Position numbers and translations under genes: made by a program. The notes beneath the pieces are model-generated. The model ran no database searches, was not told the origin of the DNA, and worked only from the letters and a program-made list of their open reading frames with translations. 64,000 nt of DNA from Oscheius sp. JU75 (taxonomy: Eukaryota > Nematoda > Chromadorea > Rhabditida > Rhabditidae), in assembly GCA_037178855.1 (NCBI GenBank), contig JASJZC010000007.1, forward strand, positions 5,270,001-5,334,000. Reading direction: 5' to 3'. Numbering within the stretch: the stretch's first letter is position 1; each line of letters opens with the position of its first letter. Shown here piece after piece: positions 24,563-33,933 of the stretch.

Positions 24563-25553
24563 ACTGTCTTCGATCCTCACGGAGCTGCTTGCGTTTCAAT
24601 TAACCCAATATCCGTGTTTTATCTAACGAGGTTGCTTTGTGTCTCTCATGTATAATGCCCTCTACTCAAAATTTTCGTTTTTCCAAGCAGACGAGTATCG
24701 TCCTGGGTCTAAATAGGTGCATTCTTTTGTGCAGTTTTTCTTCCTTTTGAGTGTTTCCTTAACCAAAGGATTGTTTCTCTGTCACGCTTCTTCTTTTCCA
24801 ATAAACGTGTTGCATGAGTTGGCGTGATTCAACCAACTAATCGACGTAGTTCATTGGACACATAGACACAAATGTTTGCACAAAGTGCATTTGCAGGCCT
24901 CCGGAGTTAAGATTGACGCTTCGTGCAAGAATGCCTATGATCTTCTCCACAATAAGCACCAGCACAGCTACATCATCTTCAAGGTTTGTTGGTTCCCTAT
25001 CTTTCCCAGTCATAGTTCCCGTTCCACCCTTTCACGATATTACACTACCTAGATTTGTCACTTGTCCTACTTTTGCAAAAAGCACAATATCAGAGCGAAA
25101 TTTTAGATTGACAAGGGAGACACCTGTATCGTAGTCGAGAAAGTCGGTGAGAAGAACGCTCCTTATTCCGATTTCGTTGAAGAAATGAAGAAGTGCGTTG
25201 AGGGAGGAAAAGAATGCAGGTAGAAAAAAAGGAATTCTTTTTGACCGGTTCCGTTTAGATATGCCGCTGTCGACGTCGAGGTTCAAGTTCAACGCCAGGG
25301 AACAGAGGGAGGAAGCAAGCTGAACAAGGTTGTCTTCGTTCAATTGTATGGGTTTTTATTATGTTTTAAAAAGCACATTTTGAGCTGTCCCGATGATGCT
25401 CCGGTGCGCCGGCGTATGCTCTATGCTTCCTCCGTCCGTGCCCTGAAAGCCACCCTCGGCTTGGAGTCCCTGATGCAGGTTCAGGCCTCAGAGCTGTCCG
25501 ATCTGGATGAGAAGGTTATCAAGCACGAACTCATGAGTCATCAGAGGGCTTAA
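23789..25553 (+). CDS. unc-60: ADF/cofilin, UNC-60B-type isoform (shared first exon)
   Basis: Second cofilin made from the same start codon by splicing over the A exons; in C. elegans the B isoform serves body-wall muscle thin-filament assembly. Exons: 23789-23791, 24897-24983, 25107-25219, 25259-25345 and 25385-25553, giving 152 residues. The sequence starts M-ASGVKIDASCKNAYDLL and contains SYIIFKIDKGDTCIVVEK, GKECRYAAVDVEVQVQRQG, KLNKVVFVQFCPDDAPVRRR and MLYASSVRALKATLGLESL, ending near HELMSHQRA. No ATG opens the first B exon (24897), so the shared start exon is required. The last intron ends in TTTGAG, a weak acceptor. A and B differ in intron positions, as expected of an old duplication inside one gene. 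Confidence 0.96.
24800..24805 (+). terminator. unc-60: Internal poly(A) signal of the unc-60A transcript
   Basis: AATAAA lies 238 bases after the A stop codon and 91 bases before the first B exon. Its use would yield A mRNA; reading through it would allow splicing from the shared ATG exon to the B exons. Confidence 0.6.
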
Positions 25554-25893
25554 AGTCCGCTCCCATTTCCTCCTTAGCACCGCAAGTGCTTTTTAATCTT
25601 ATAAAGTACATGATTGCATCCCCATGTTGTACTGTAATGATCCTTAAATGGTCCAACGACGGGCAGAATCACTAAACTAATTTTGTGTGTGCGTGCTCAA
25701 GTAAAGATGTTCATAAAGCTGTTCTTCCTCTAAGGGTGTTAAGAGACCTTCTAGTCGTTGACCGCTTGTGTCAAAAGTTAGACAAACAGTGCGAAATGAT
25801 AGCTAGAGCGCCTGCCATCCCAGTTAAAGAAATGGACACCGGTTTTCGGGGGTCAACTGTAACAGTGCAAGAACTACCAACCCAGTATATGGC

Positions 25894-28059
25894 ATGGACG
25901 CCAAGCTACTAGTCTTCCTAATACTCCTGTATATATTTGCACTATCCGAATGTAAACCTAAAGGACTTGTTGATTCACTTCTTGGAGGAAGAGGCGACGA
26001 TAATGATGAAGGCGAAAGAGGACGTACTCGTGATAGAAGTCCTGCAAGGGGAGGCTCCGAACGTGGAGAAGAGGAAGAACGAGGCAGAGGAGGTCGAAGG
26101 AACAAGAAGAGAGGTATGTTTGTAGCATAACGATTTACTAAAGTATCTTCTTCAGAAAAGAAGAAGGACCTTCTTGAAGATCTTTCGGTAGCAATGCTAA
26201 TTTCATCCTCTCAATGTTTATTCTAGGGGCTAACTGGTGGTATTCTCTCGCAGAAAACATGGGCCAAGCAAGCCCGCAAATTCTGCAGAAGATTCCCTGG
26301 ACATCCGAAATGCCGGTCAGTTTCCTAAATTTGCCGTAACCTAGTGTTACACGATAAATAAGCCATTCTGCGCAGTTTTAGCTGTAAGCAGACCACAAAC
26401 TGATGCTAACTTTTAGAGGAGGAATTACACCATCCGCTTTGGAAATCGGTTCTCTTCTCGAGTCGGTAAAGGCCGATAGGGGAAAGTTCTTGCCCAGAGT
26501 ACGCAAGATCAGAATAAAAGATCCCCTGGAAGGTGTTTCTGCTGATCTTGTTGAGCAGACGAAAAAACTTCGCAAGCATTTTGGAGAAATCGATCCTGAT
26601 AATGTGAAGAAGATGAAAGGGATCTGTAAAAGAAGAAAATGCAAGGAACAGGATGAGAACACCAAAGCCAAGAAGGAGATTGTACTGAACAAGATATTCG
26701 AATTTGAGAACAATGTCACTGGAAAGGATACATCTGAGCAAATTCAGTTGAGGATGGACCGAACACTACAAATCAAACAAGCTCTTTTAGAAAAGGCTAA
26801 CATGACCGATGAGGTAGGTCTGAGCCGTTTTTAACAAAAAAGTGTTTTAGGTAGTAGCAGCTGACGATGGCGTTTTCGATAAAGATCTTCTGCTCACTGA
26901 GGAACAGCAAATATATTTCTTGAACCGCTTGGATCAAGGTGGTGTTGGCACTGATGAAGCTCCACCTCCGCCACTAGACGACTCTGATTCTGAATCTGAC
27001 TCCGAGTCTGACAGTGAGGGAAGCCCTGCTAGAAGTAGACGGTGTGTTAAATTGTACATTCAGAAACAACGATTGCTTTAGAGCGTCGATTTTTTTCGAG
27101 GAGCAGATCATTCAAAAGTGGGACCTCTCTCAGCCAATCCCATACAAATTCGATGAGTCTCTGGGTAAGTTTCTTTTGTTTTGCAACCTCAATCTTTTTA
27201 GAGGAACTTGACAAAAACGATGTTCGCGGTGCTCTCACGGAGATTCAAAGCAAGACTTGCATCCGATTCGTATACAATCCTAATGCACAAGGTTATCACC
27301 TGAACTATATTAGGGTTGACAGTCCCACATTGTAAGATTCCTGCAAATTTCTAATCTCTTTTTAGTTGCGGTCTGTCGTATGTAGGAAGAGCTAGTCCTG
27401 CCAACCCAATCTACCTCAGTTTCCAATGTGGCAACGTAAAATTCAGAAAATACAAAAAACAATGCTTATTAAGGGACGAGGAGTCGCTGTCCATGAAACT
27501 ATGCATGCCTTAGGAGTTGCTCATCAGCATCTCAGAATGGATCGTGATCAATGGATCACAGTTGACTGGACCAATATCAACCCGCAGTACTATGATACCT
27601 TCGCGGTTTCCGACTCGAAACTATACACGAGGTAATCAACGTTCAGTCTATACATACACCAACTCTAGCTACGGAGTAACCTATGATTATGGCAGTATCA
27701 TGCACTATAACGCCTACACAGCCGCTGTCGACATCAGCAAGCCTACCATGATCCCCAAGGTTTTAGCTTTGTATTCTTATAAATCGTATCTTTTAGACAA
27801 ACCCAGCACAAAATCTCCCCATTCTTGGTCAAAGATCTGCCATGAGCGCGAACGACGTTCTAATTTTGAAGAAAATGTATTGCCAACCAGGTTGAGGCGT
27901 TCGATAAAAACTGTTTTTAATGAAACACTTTCAGGTTGCAAAGATAACAACGTCTTCTGCGGCGCTTGGGCCCTGAAAGGACTTTGCACTGCTCCTGCAA
28001 ACGCCGGCTACCTAAAAGTCAACTGCCAAAAGAGTTGCAATCTATGTGCATCAGGATAG
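25894..28059 (+). CDS. Astacin-family zinc metalloprotease with ShKT domain (NAS-type)
   Basis: Secreted protease. Twelve exons (25894-26113, 26156-26187, 26227-26315, 26417-26813, 26851-27041, 27082-27164, 27202-27331, 27366-27435, 27474-27631, 27669-27759, 27797-27890, 27935-28059) join to 559 residues. The signal peptide is LLVFLILLYIFALSEC. A long proregion holds an Arg/Gly/Glu-rich stretch (about 35-73), a Lys-rich helical part and an acidic DSDSESDSESDSE run followed by RSRR, a likely furin activation site. The catalytic domain follows (QIIQKWDLSQPIPYKFDESL, CIRFVYN, CGLSYVGRA). Its zinc site reads HETMHALGVAHQHLRMDRD and its Met-turn YDYGSIMHYN. The usual Glu after the third His is Gln here. 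MSANDVLILKKMYC ends the domain, then a six-Cys ShKT module (CKDNNVFCGAWALKGLC, CQKSCNLC). All proton-transfer and zinc ligands of the HExxH core are present, so activity is plausible. Confidence 0.93.
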
Positions 28060-28067
28060 TTTTTAGC

Positions 28068-28073
28068 AATAAA
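28068..28073 (+). terminator. Poly(A) signal of the astacin gene
   Basis: AATAAA begins nine bases after the astacin stop codon. The position is close to the stop but within the nematode range. Confidence 0.5.
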
Positions 28074-28398
28074 TATCTTTGCATCAATTTTCCTATTTTC
28101 CTATTTATTACATCACGAAAACTTCTTTTCGCCATTTCTGAGGTTTTGTTGGGTATCCAAGTGACAAGAAAACAGCCATAATATTGTCCGAAACACTTTT
28201 ATTTGCTTAAATAGTGCACTTTTATCGACGCAGTAGCTGCAATAAGCGCGCCCCATTGTTAATCTACACGGATCTACTGTTGATAATAAATCCATTCGGC
28301 GCTTTGCTCAATACTATTTCAATACAAAAACTCGTCCTTTTCATTCTGAAATGATCGTTAAAGTGAAAATGAACTTTTCCAGGTTTCTACCTCATTAA

Positions 28399-29861
28399 AT
28401 GTTGGGTAAGGCGACCGGAGTCGTCTTTGCTCTGCTCATATTCATCTCTTCCCTTCTTGGCTCCGTCTTTCTGCTTTTCCCATACACTCCGCTTGCAAAA
28501 TTCTTCCCCAAACAATGGAGATTTGTGGCCGATCGATTTGTGGGCCTGTGGTTGACCTTCCCAGCCGTAAGTTTATACGGGCATTTATTTTTACTTTGTT
28601 CTCGCCTTTCGACCCTGAACCTTTAGGCACTTCTTGAGAAGCTGTTTGGCTGCCGATTTCGCGTGACTGGAGACCTTATCAAAAAGGACAAGGCTGCTCT
28701 CATTATTATGAACCACCGGACCAGGTGCACCTTTCTATTTTATTTTTTGACTTACGTTTATTGAGGCTTGACTGGCTGTTTCTATGGAATGCTCTCTATA
28801 AAATGGATCCTTGGCTGCTAACTACCGAGAAAATATCTCTCAAGGTAAAAATTCACTAATGTTTTCCTGAAATACCTGATTCAGGCAGATTTGAAAAAGA
28901 TACCTGGAGCCGGATGGGCCATGAGCTGCGCCTCTTTCCTCTTTCTCAACAGAAAACTGGTATCGGATAACAGTGTAATACAGCAAATTATCGAGTATTA
29001 CGCTGGCTGTGGCTACCGCTATCAGGTTTGCCACTTTTTGTGTTTATGTTATAGACAAATTAAGATGTTGCTATTTCCCGAAGGAACCGACCGTGGAACT
29101 AGAGCCACCAATCTTAGTCATGAGTTTGCCGACAAGAATAGTCTCTCCAGATATCATTATACTCTTCATCCACGAACAGCTGGATTTAACTTGCTACTCA
29201 ATAAGATGGAAGAACGTAAGCAATACCTTTTGCTTTTCACCTGTATTGCAGTAAACTACATAGACTGTGTCTACGATATCACTTTGGCCTACAATGACGA
29301 GAAAGAAATTGTTCAATCCGAATTGGATATGTTGAGGGAAGGAAAATTGCCAAAGGTAGCCGTAATTAGACTGTTTGAAAATGATATTCATGTTTAGTTG
29401 ATGCACTTCGATGTCAAAGAGTATCAAATAACTGAACTACCGAAGGACGAAAAAGGACGCTCAGAGTGGCTGAACAAACTGTGGAAGACGAAAGAAGATC
29501 GTCTTCGAGAGTGAGTTGCAATCATAAAAATTGCACTATTTGTTTGTTCAGGTTCTATGTAGAGAAAAAGGGTGAACTGACTCCCAGTGGAGCCAAGCAT
29601 GTCTGGCCTGTGAGTAAACCTTTATTATTTATGTTTGGTTTTAATTTGCAGATAGAGACCCAGGGAGTCGGATACACTCTTGGATTCTCCTTCTGGGTCG
29701 TTGGAAGTCTCGTATGGATGCATTTGATTACATCCTTCCTCCCTGTACAAATTTTCGTAGTTTTAGCCACCATGTTCTTTGTTTACACGCTAAGATCCTA
29801 TGGAGGTATCGAGTTCCTCATCATCAAATGGTTCCGAGAACACACACAGAAGAATAACTAG
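28399..29861 (+). CDS. LCLAT1/ACL-type lysophospholipid acyltransferase, copy 1
   Basis: Membrane acyltransferase of the lysocardiolipin/lysophosphatidylinositol type (C. elegans acl-8/-9/-10 group, which set the sn-1 acyl chain of phosphatidylinositol). Nine exons: 28399-28566, 28627-28724, 28766-28844, 28885-29025, 29065-29215, 29252-29355, 29398-29510, 29552-29609 and 29652-29861, 373 residues. An N-terminal span (TGVVFALLIFISSLLGSVFL) precedes the catalytic motif I NHRTRLDWLFLW, with the HxxxxD pair, motif II around KKIPGAGWAMSCASFLFLNR, motif III LLFPEGTDRG and motif IV LHPRTAGFN. Two more hydrophobic segments (LGFSFWVVGSLVWMHLI, FVVLATMFFVYTL) sit near the end. The LCLAT1-type NHRTR core distinguishes it from classical AGPATs. 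Copy 2 lies 1.9 kb downstream with the same intron positions at the motifs. Confidence 0.93.
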
Positions 29862-30202
29862 ATTTCTAGTTTTGTTGTAATTGAAAGGATCTCATGCTAG
29901 TATCCCTTTTAGAGATTGTTGTTCTTGTTTTGCTCAGTACAAGCTCCCATTCTAGTCCCTTAAACGAAGCTGTGCCGGTTGTCATATATTTCCTATCAAC
30001 AAAAGGCTATATTTCACTTATATGCTATTCTTTACGTGGATCCGATTCCATGAAATTCCTTTCCCACTTTTGTGATCTTAACAGCGTTGGGTGAGCGTTT
30101 CTATGGAGACCACAACAGAGCAGGGCGCGATCAATTCTTCATTAGTTTTTGTTACCTTGTTGTCACTCTAGTCAAGTTAACTTTCAGGTTCAAATTATCT
30201 AG

Positions 30203-30957
30203 ATGAGCGAGGCGAAAGAGCCTGTTATCGAAGCCCCCGACGATATAGCCGTGAGACAAGTGGTGAAGGACCTCGTGGACGATGTTACCATGTACCTAGA
30301 CATCAGCGATGGTCAGCTTTTTTAAATTTTGTTATAAAGTTATATCTAGATCCGCCAGAAACAAAAAGAAGAAGAACCGACAGCTCTGACAAGGATCCTG
30401 TTGGGTGGAAACAAGTCCTGAAGCCCTACGTTGATAATGCAACGGTGCGCGCTACAACTCGGCAAGAACCAACTGTGCCCGGAGTCTTCTTCGACATGAA
30501 CAGCATACAATATGTCCAAGCTGCTCCTATGGTATTCCTGGACGAAGGACCTATACCTGTCGAAATTTTGGATAATGACAGTCCAGAAGCCAAGGTAGTT
30601 TATATATTTATTATCTAGTTCAAAATGCTCAAAAGTCTCTGTATGTGTCTGAAGCCATTGTTGCAACTAGTGTACACTATTTTTTTGCATAGTAATTGTT
30701 CGCAAGTCAAGTCAGTTTGGGAGATAGCTTCGTTGGGGGAACGTTGCGCCTGTCACGGCAGGCTGAGTAGAACATCATCTACCTGTCACGAGCCCCAAAG
30801 AAGCATCAGTCACACTTGTCGTTTTAATATATCGCTATTTCAGCTGCTACATGAGCAACTGATCCAACACATAGAGAAAGTAAAGGCTAGACTGGAAGAG
30901 CATGAACTGCGAAGTGAAGAAGAGAGCGACAGTGTTGCTGGACCTTCTGTTATGTAA
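30203..30957 (+). CDS. Small acidic protein, unknown function
   Basis: Three exons (30203-30311, 30350-30594, 30844-30957) give 155 residues in frame. It has no signal peptide or membrane span. The N-terminus (MSEAKEPVIEAPDDIAVRQ) is acidic; a basic patch (TKRRRTDSSDK, about 38-48) could be a nuclear localisation signal. The middle holds VPGVFFDMNSIQYV and APMVFLDEGPIPVEILDND. The C-terminal third is a charged helix, probably coiled coil (LLHEQLIQHIEKVKARLEEH), ending in acidic residues. I do not recognise the family. The clean intron phases and unequal codon positions support a real gene. It sits between the two acyltransferase copies in the same orientation. An acceptor CTTTCAG at 30181-30187 may be its trans-splice site. 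Confidence 0.72.
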
Positions 30958-31726
30958 TGTGAGCGTATCCTATATGGATTTTTCCTGATTCCCTTTTTAG
31001 TATTAGCAAAAGCTGGCATTTACTTCCTTTTTGAGCAGATAAGTACGTGTTAGAACTTTTATGTGTACATTCCATACGAGCTGTGCTCGGTGCACCCTGG
31101 TTAACGTTTTCTTGCTGGTAAGTAAGTCGTATTTCTTTTATCCTCTGGTTGTTATGAAATAAATTTTGATTCCAAATGTTTTCAGCCCAAGGAAAGTGTA
31201 ATACTTTTTTAAATACTATTGCAGCATGTCTCACCTCTCATGCATGACATCTTCCACCCTTTTCGTCTCTTCTGCTACTGTAAAAGCGTAGATCAGACGC
31301 ATCGCTCCCAGATTAACAGTCGGCTTAGTGTGAACAATCTAGACTTTCATGATACATCACTTTCTTATATGCCATTTCTGCGTTCTATTGTATTCTTTGT
31401 GGCGTCGCATAGCCAGCATTTTTGGCAGTTTTTGTTTTCCATTTCGATTCTTTCGCGTTCGTTCAGTTCCCAAGAGAAAACGCAGTTCGCGGTAATTACA
31501 TTTGCCTCATCCGACCATCACACTTTACCCATCCACTCTTGTCGCTCATTACTGGCATCTATTGATTTTTGTCCAGTAAGTCAAGGTCTGATCGCCGCTT
31601 TTCTGTGAAATGATTAATTGCTGCTTGATCTCTATTAATGCGAAACGCTAAAAGTTGGAAGTTTATTTCCCACGGGTGAGAAAGCATAATTATCGTTGCC
31701 TACAAACTTTAAAATCTTTCAGAGAA
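30958..31726. other. Spacer before the second acyltransferase
   Basis: Contains a poly(A) signal (AATAAA, 31158-31163) for the upstream gene, then a pyrimidine-rich stretch. TCTTTCAG at 31714-31721 lies five bases before the next ATG and looks like a trans-splice acceptor. No coding sequence is supported. Confidence 0.45.
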
Positions 31727-33933
31727 ATGGGGACAAACCTCGAGCCACCGGTTCTGGGACCAGGGCAGCCAGTATGTACTCGACTCCGAGGATGGTGCTT
31801 CTCCCTTCTAATGCTCCTCTCCGCACTTTTCGGTATGTTTCTTAGAAATTGTTTTACATATGAATTACAGGTGCTATTTACATGATCACTCCGGTTATTC
31901 CACTGATTTTCTGGAACCCCAAACTGTGGAGAAAGCTCATGGACAGACTCGTCGGCCTTTGGGTAATTATGCCCGGAGCATTGATGGAGTACCTTTTTGG
32001 AACAAAGGTCAGCATTAAAGGAGATCTTATCGAGCACGACGAACCAGCTTTAATCATTATGAATCACCGCACGAGGTATGTGTTTGGTACTGCCATTCAA
32101 ACAAAAGCGGTAAACTTAGACAACAGTCATTCATGGGTCTAAAACATGAAATTGCCTAATATCCTAGAATGGGTTTGTCAAGAAAGGTTCAGATTAAGTT
32201 TCACAGGTTGGACTGGCTGTTCTTCTGGAACGCTCTCTATCGAATGAACCCATGGCTCTGTACCTCCGAGAAAATTTCAATGAAAGGCATTCTAAAATAC
32301 GTCCCTGGAGCCGGTAACATTTTTTATATCTTCATTCAAATAACTTCAGGCTGGGCAATGGGAGCTAACTCGTACATCTTTCTGGATCGTTCTTTTGAAA
32401 AAGATAAAATCAAGCTGGACTCGATGATTCAATACTACGCTTCGATAGGATATAACTACCAAGTTGGTGAATATTTGTGATTTACTCTTTTGTTTTAGCT
32501 CTTACTTTTCCCGGAAGGAACGGACAAATGTCCTTTGGCCACAGAGAGAAGTCGAGTCTATGCTGAGAAGAACAACCTTATCCACTACGACTATGTTCTT
32601 CAACCGAGGACCACTGGATTTGTACACATTGTACAGACGATGAGGCGTAGTGAGTTCCTTTGCGGCAAAAAACATGGTGTAAGATACATTCCGGGAGCGG
32701 TCTTGATTGATAAGCTTTTGGTTCTCGCTTTACAATTCTCGTTGTACTCAACAACTCTTCGTCTTCTGCTCTTCGATTATGCTGAAAAAGAGTGCAAGCC
32801 GTAGTTAAACACCAAGAAGCTCATATAACAATCAGTCATATCAATCGTACATTGCGCAATATGCCACTCATCAAGGCGGCCTTTACACCGTTCATCAACT
32901 TACCAATCACTGCTGCTTTCTGGAAAACATGCAATGTAACAATAACAGATTACGCAACTTGAACCATGGCACAGCATGTTAGAATACCATATTTCACAAT
33001 GAGAAAAGCCTTCCGGGGAGGTGGTAGACAACTGACAGCTCATCAACAACCCGTCGGCCTACTTGAAAGGAACGGGTATCCATTTCTCCCCGTTCCCCAG
33101 TGCCATTGTAACTTGAGGGTGGATTCCGCATAATAATGGATAACTGAACTATAGATCTTTTTCAGCCAAGTACATCAAGTACCTTTACGATGTCACCGTG
33201 GCCTTCCCGGAAAACCTGGTACAGTCTGAAGTTGACATGGTCTGTCATGGTGTCTGTCCCAACAAGGTTCAATACGAAGTTAGTTTTTCATACGTTTTAT
33301 GATTCGCTTTTCTATTAGGTACGGAAAATCCCAATTGATGCTCTCCCATCTGACGATGAAGGCTTGGCTACCTGGATCAAGAAATTGTGGGCTGAGAAAG
33401 AAGAAAAACTTTTTCGCTACTACTCGAAGCCAATGGAACAACGGTCTTGGGACTCTTTCCCGGAGGAGTACAAGGTAATTTCCTAATTTTCAAGTTGCTG
33501 CGAATAGTGGACAAGCAAGATCGTTTAACTTGATGTATGTGAACGGTCCGAGATTGACATGTAAATGAGCAAACTAGTCCGCGCAAAACTTGTACTTCTT
33601 CCCTTCAAACTTGAAGACTTTCCAGAAATCGGAACAGGCGCAATATATGCAGATATTGTGCATCATTATGTGGATTTTTACCACAGGATTTTGGCTGACG
33701 GCGTTCTTCGAGGTTGGCTAATCTGTCTCGTCTCTGATTCGGGCGAAAAACTTCAGGTCACTTTTATGATGGTCTTTGCCGTAATCGCCGTATGCATCTT
33801 TGTCTTGATTGAAAAGACCTATGGTGGAATCGAATGGCTAGCCATACGCGAGTTCAACCGCAGTCGCACCGCCTCCTCCGACCCTGTGCCATTGGATCCG
33901 ACCGGACGACTGCCTCGTCCATCTGAGGATTAA
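31727..33933 (+). CDS. LCLAT1/ACL-type lysophospholipid acyltransferase, copy 2
   Basis: Paralogue of the acyltransferase at 28399. Nine exons: 31727-31832, 31871-32075, 32207-32313, 32350-32462, 32499-32649, 33166-33278, 33319-33474, 33626-33712 and 33757-33933, total 404 residues. Motif I is NHRTRLDWLFFW, motif II KYVPGAGWAMGANSYIFLDR, motif III LLFPEGTDKC and motif IV LQPRTTGF, so the catalytic His/Asp pair and the FPEGT box are intact. Membrane spans are predicted at the N-terminus (WCFSLLMLLSALFGAIYMI) and C-terminus (LCIIMWIFTTGFWLTAFF and FMMVFAVIAVCIFVLIE). The intron splitting the Arg codon of NHRTR and the one before LLLFPEG fall at the same sites as in copy 1. A 516-base intron (32650-33165) is the only large one. 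A poly(A) signal is at 34114-34119. Confidence 0.92.
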
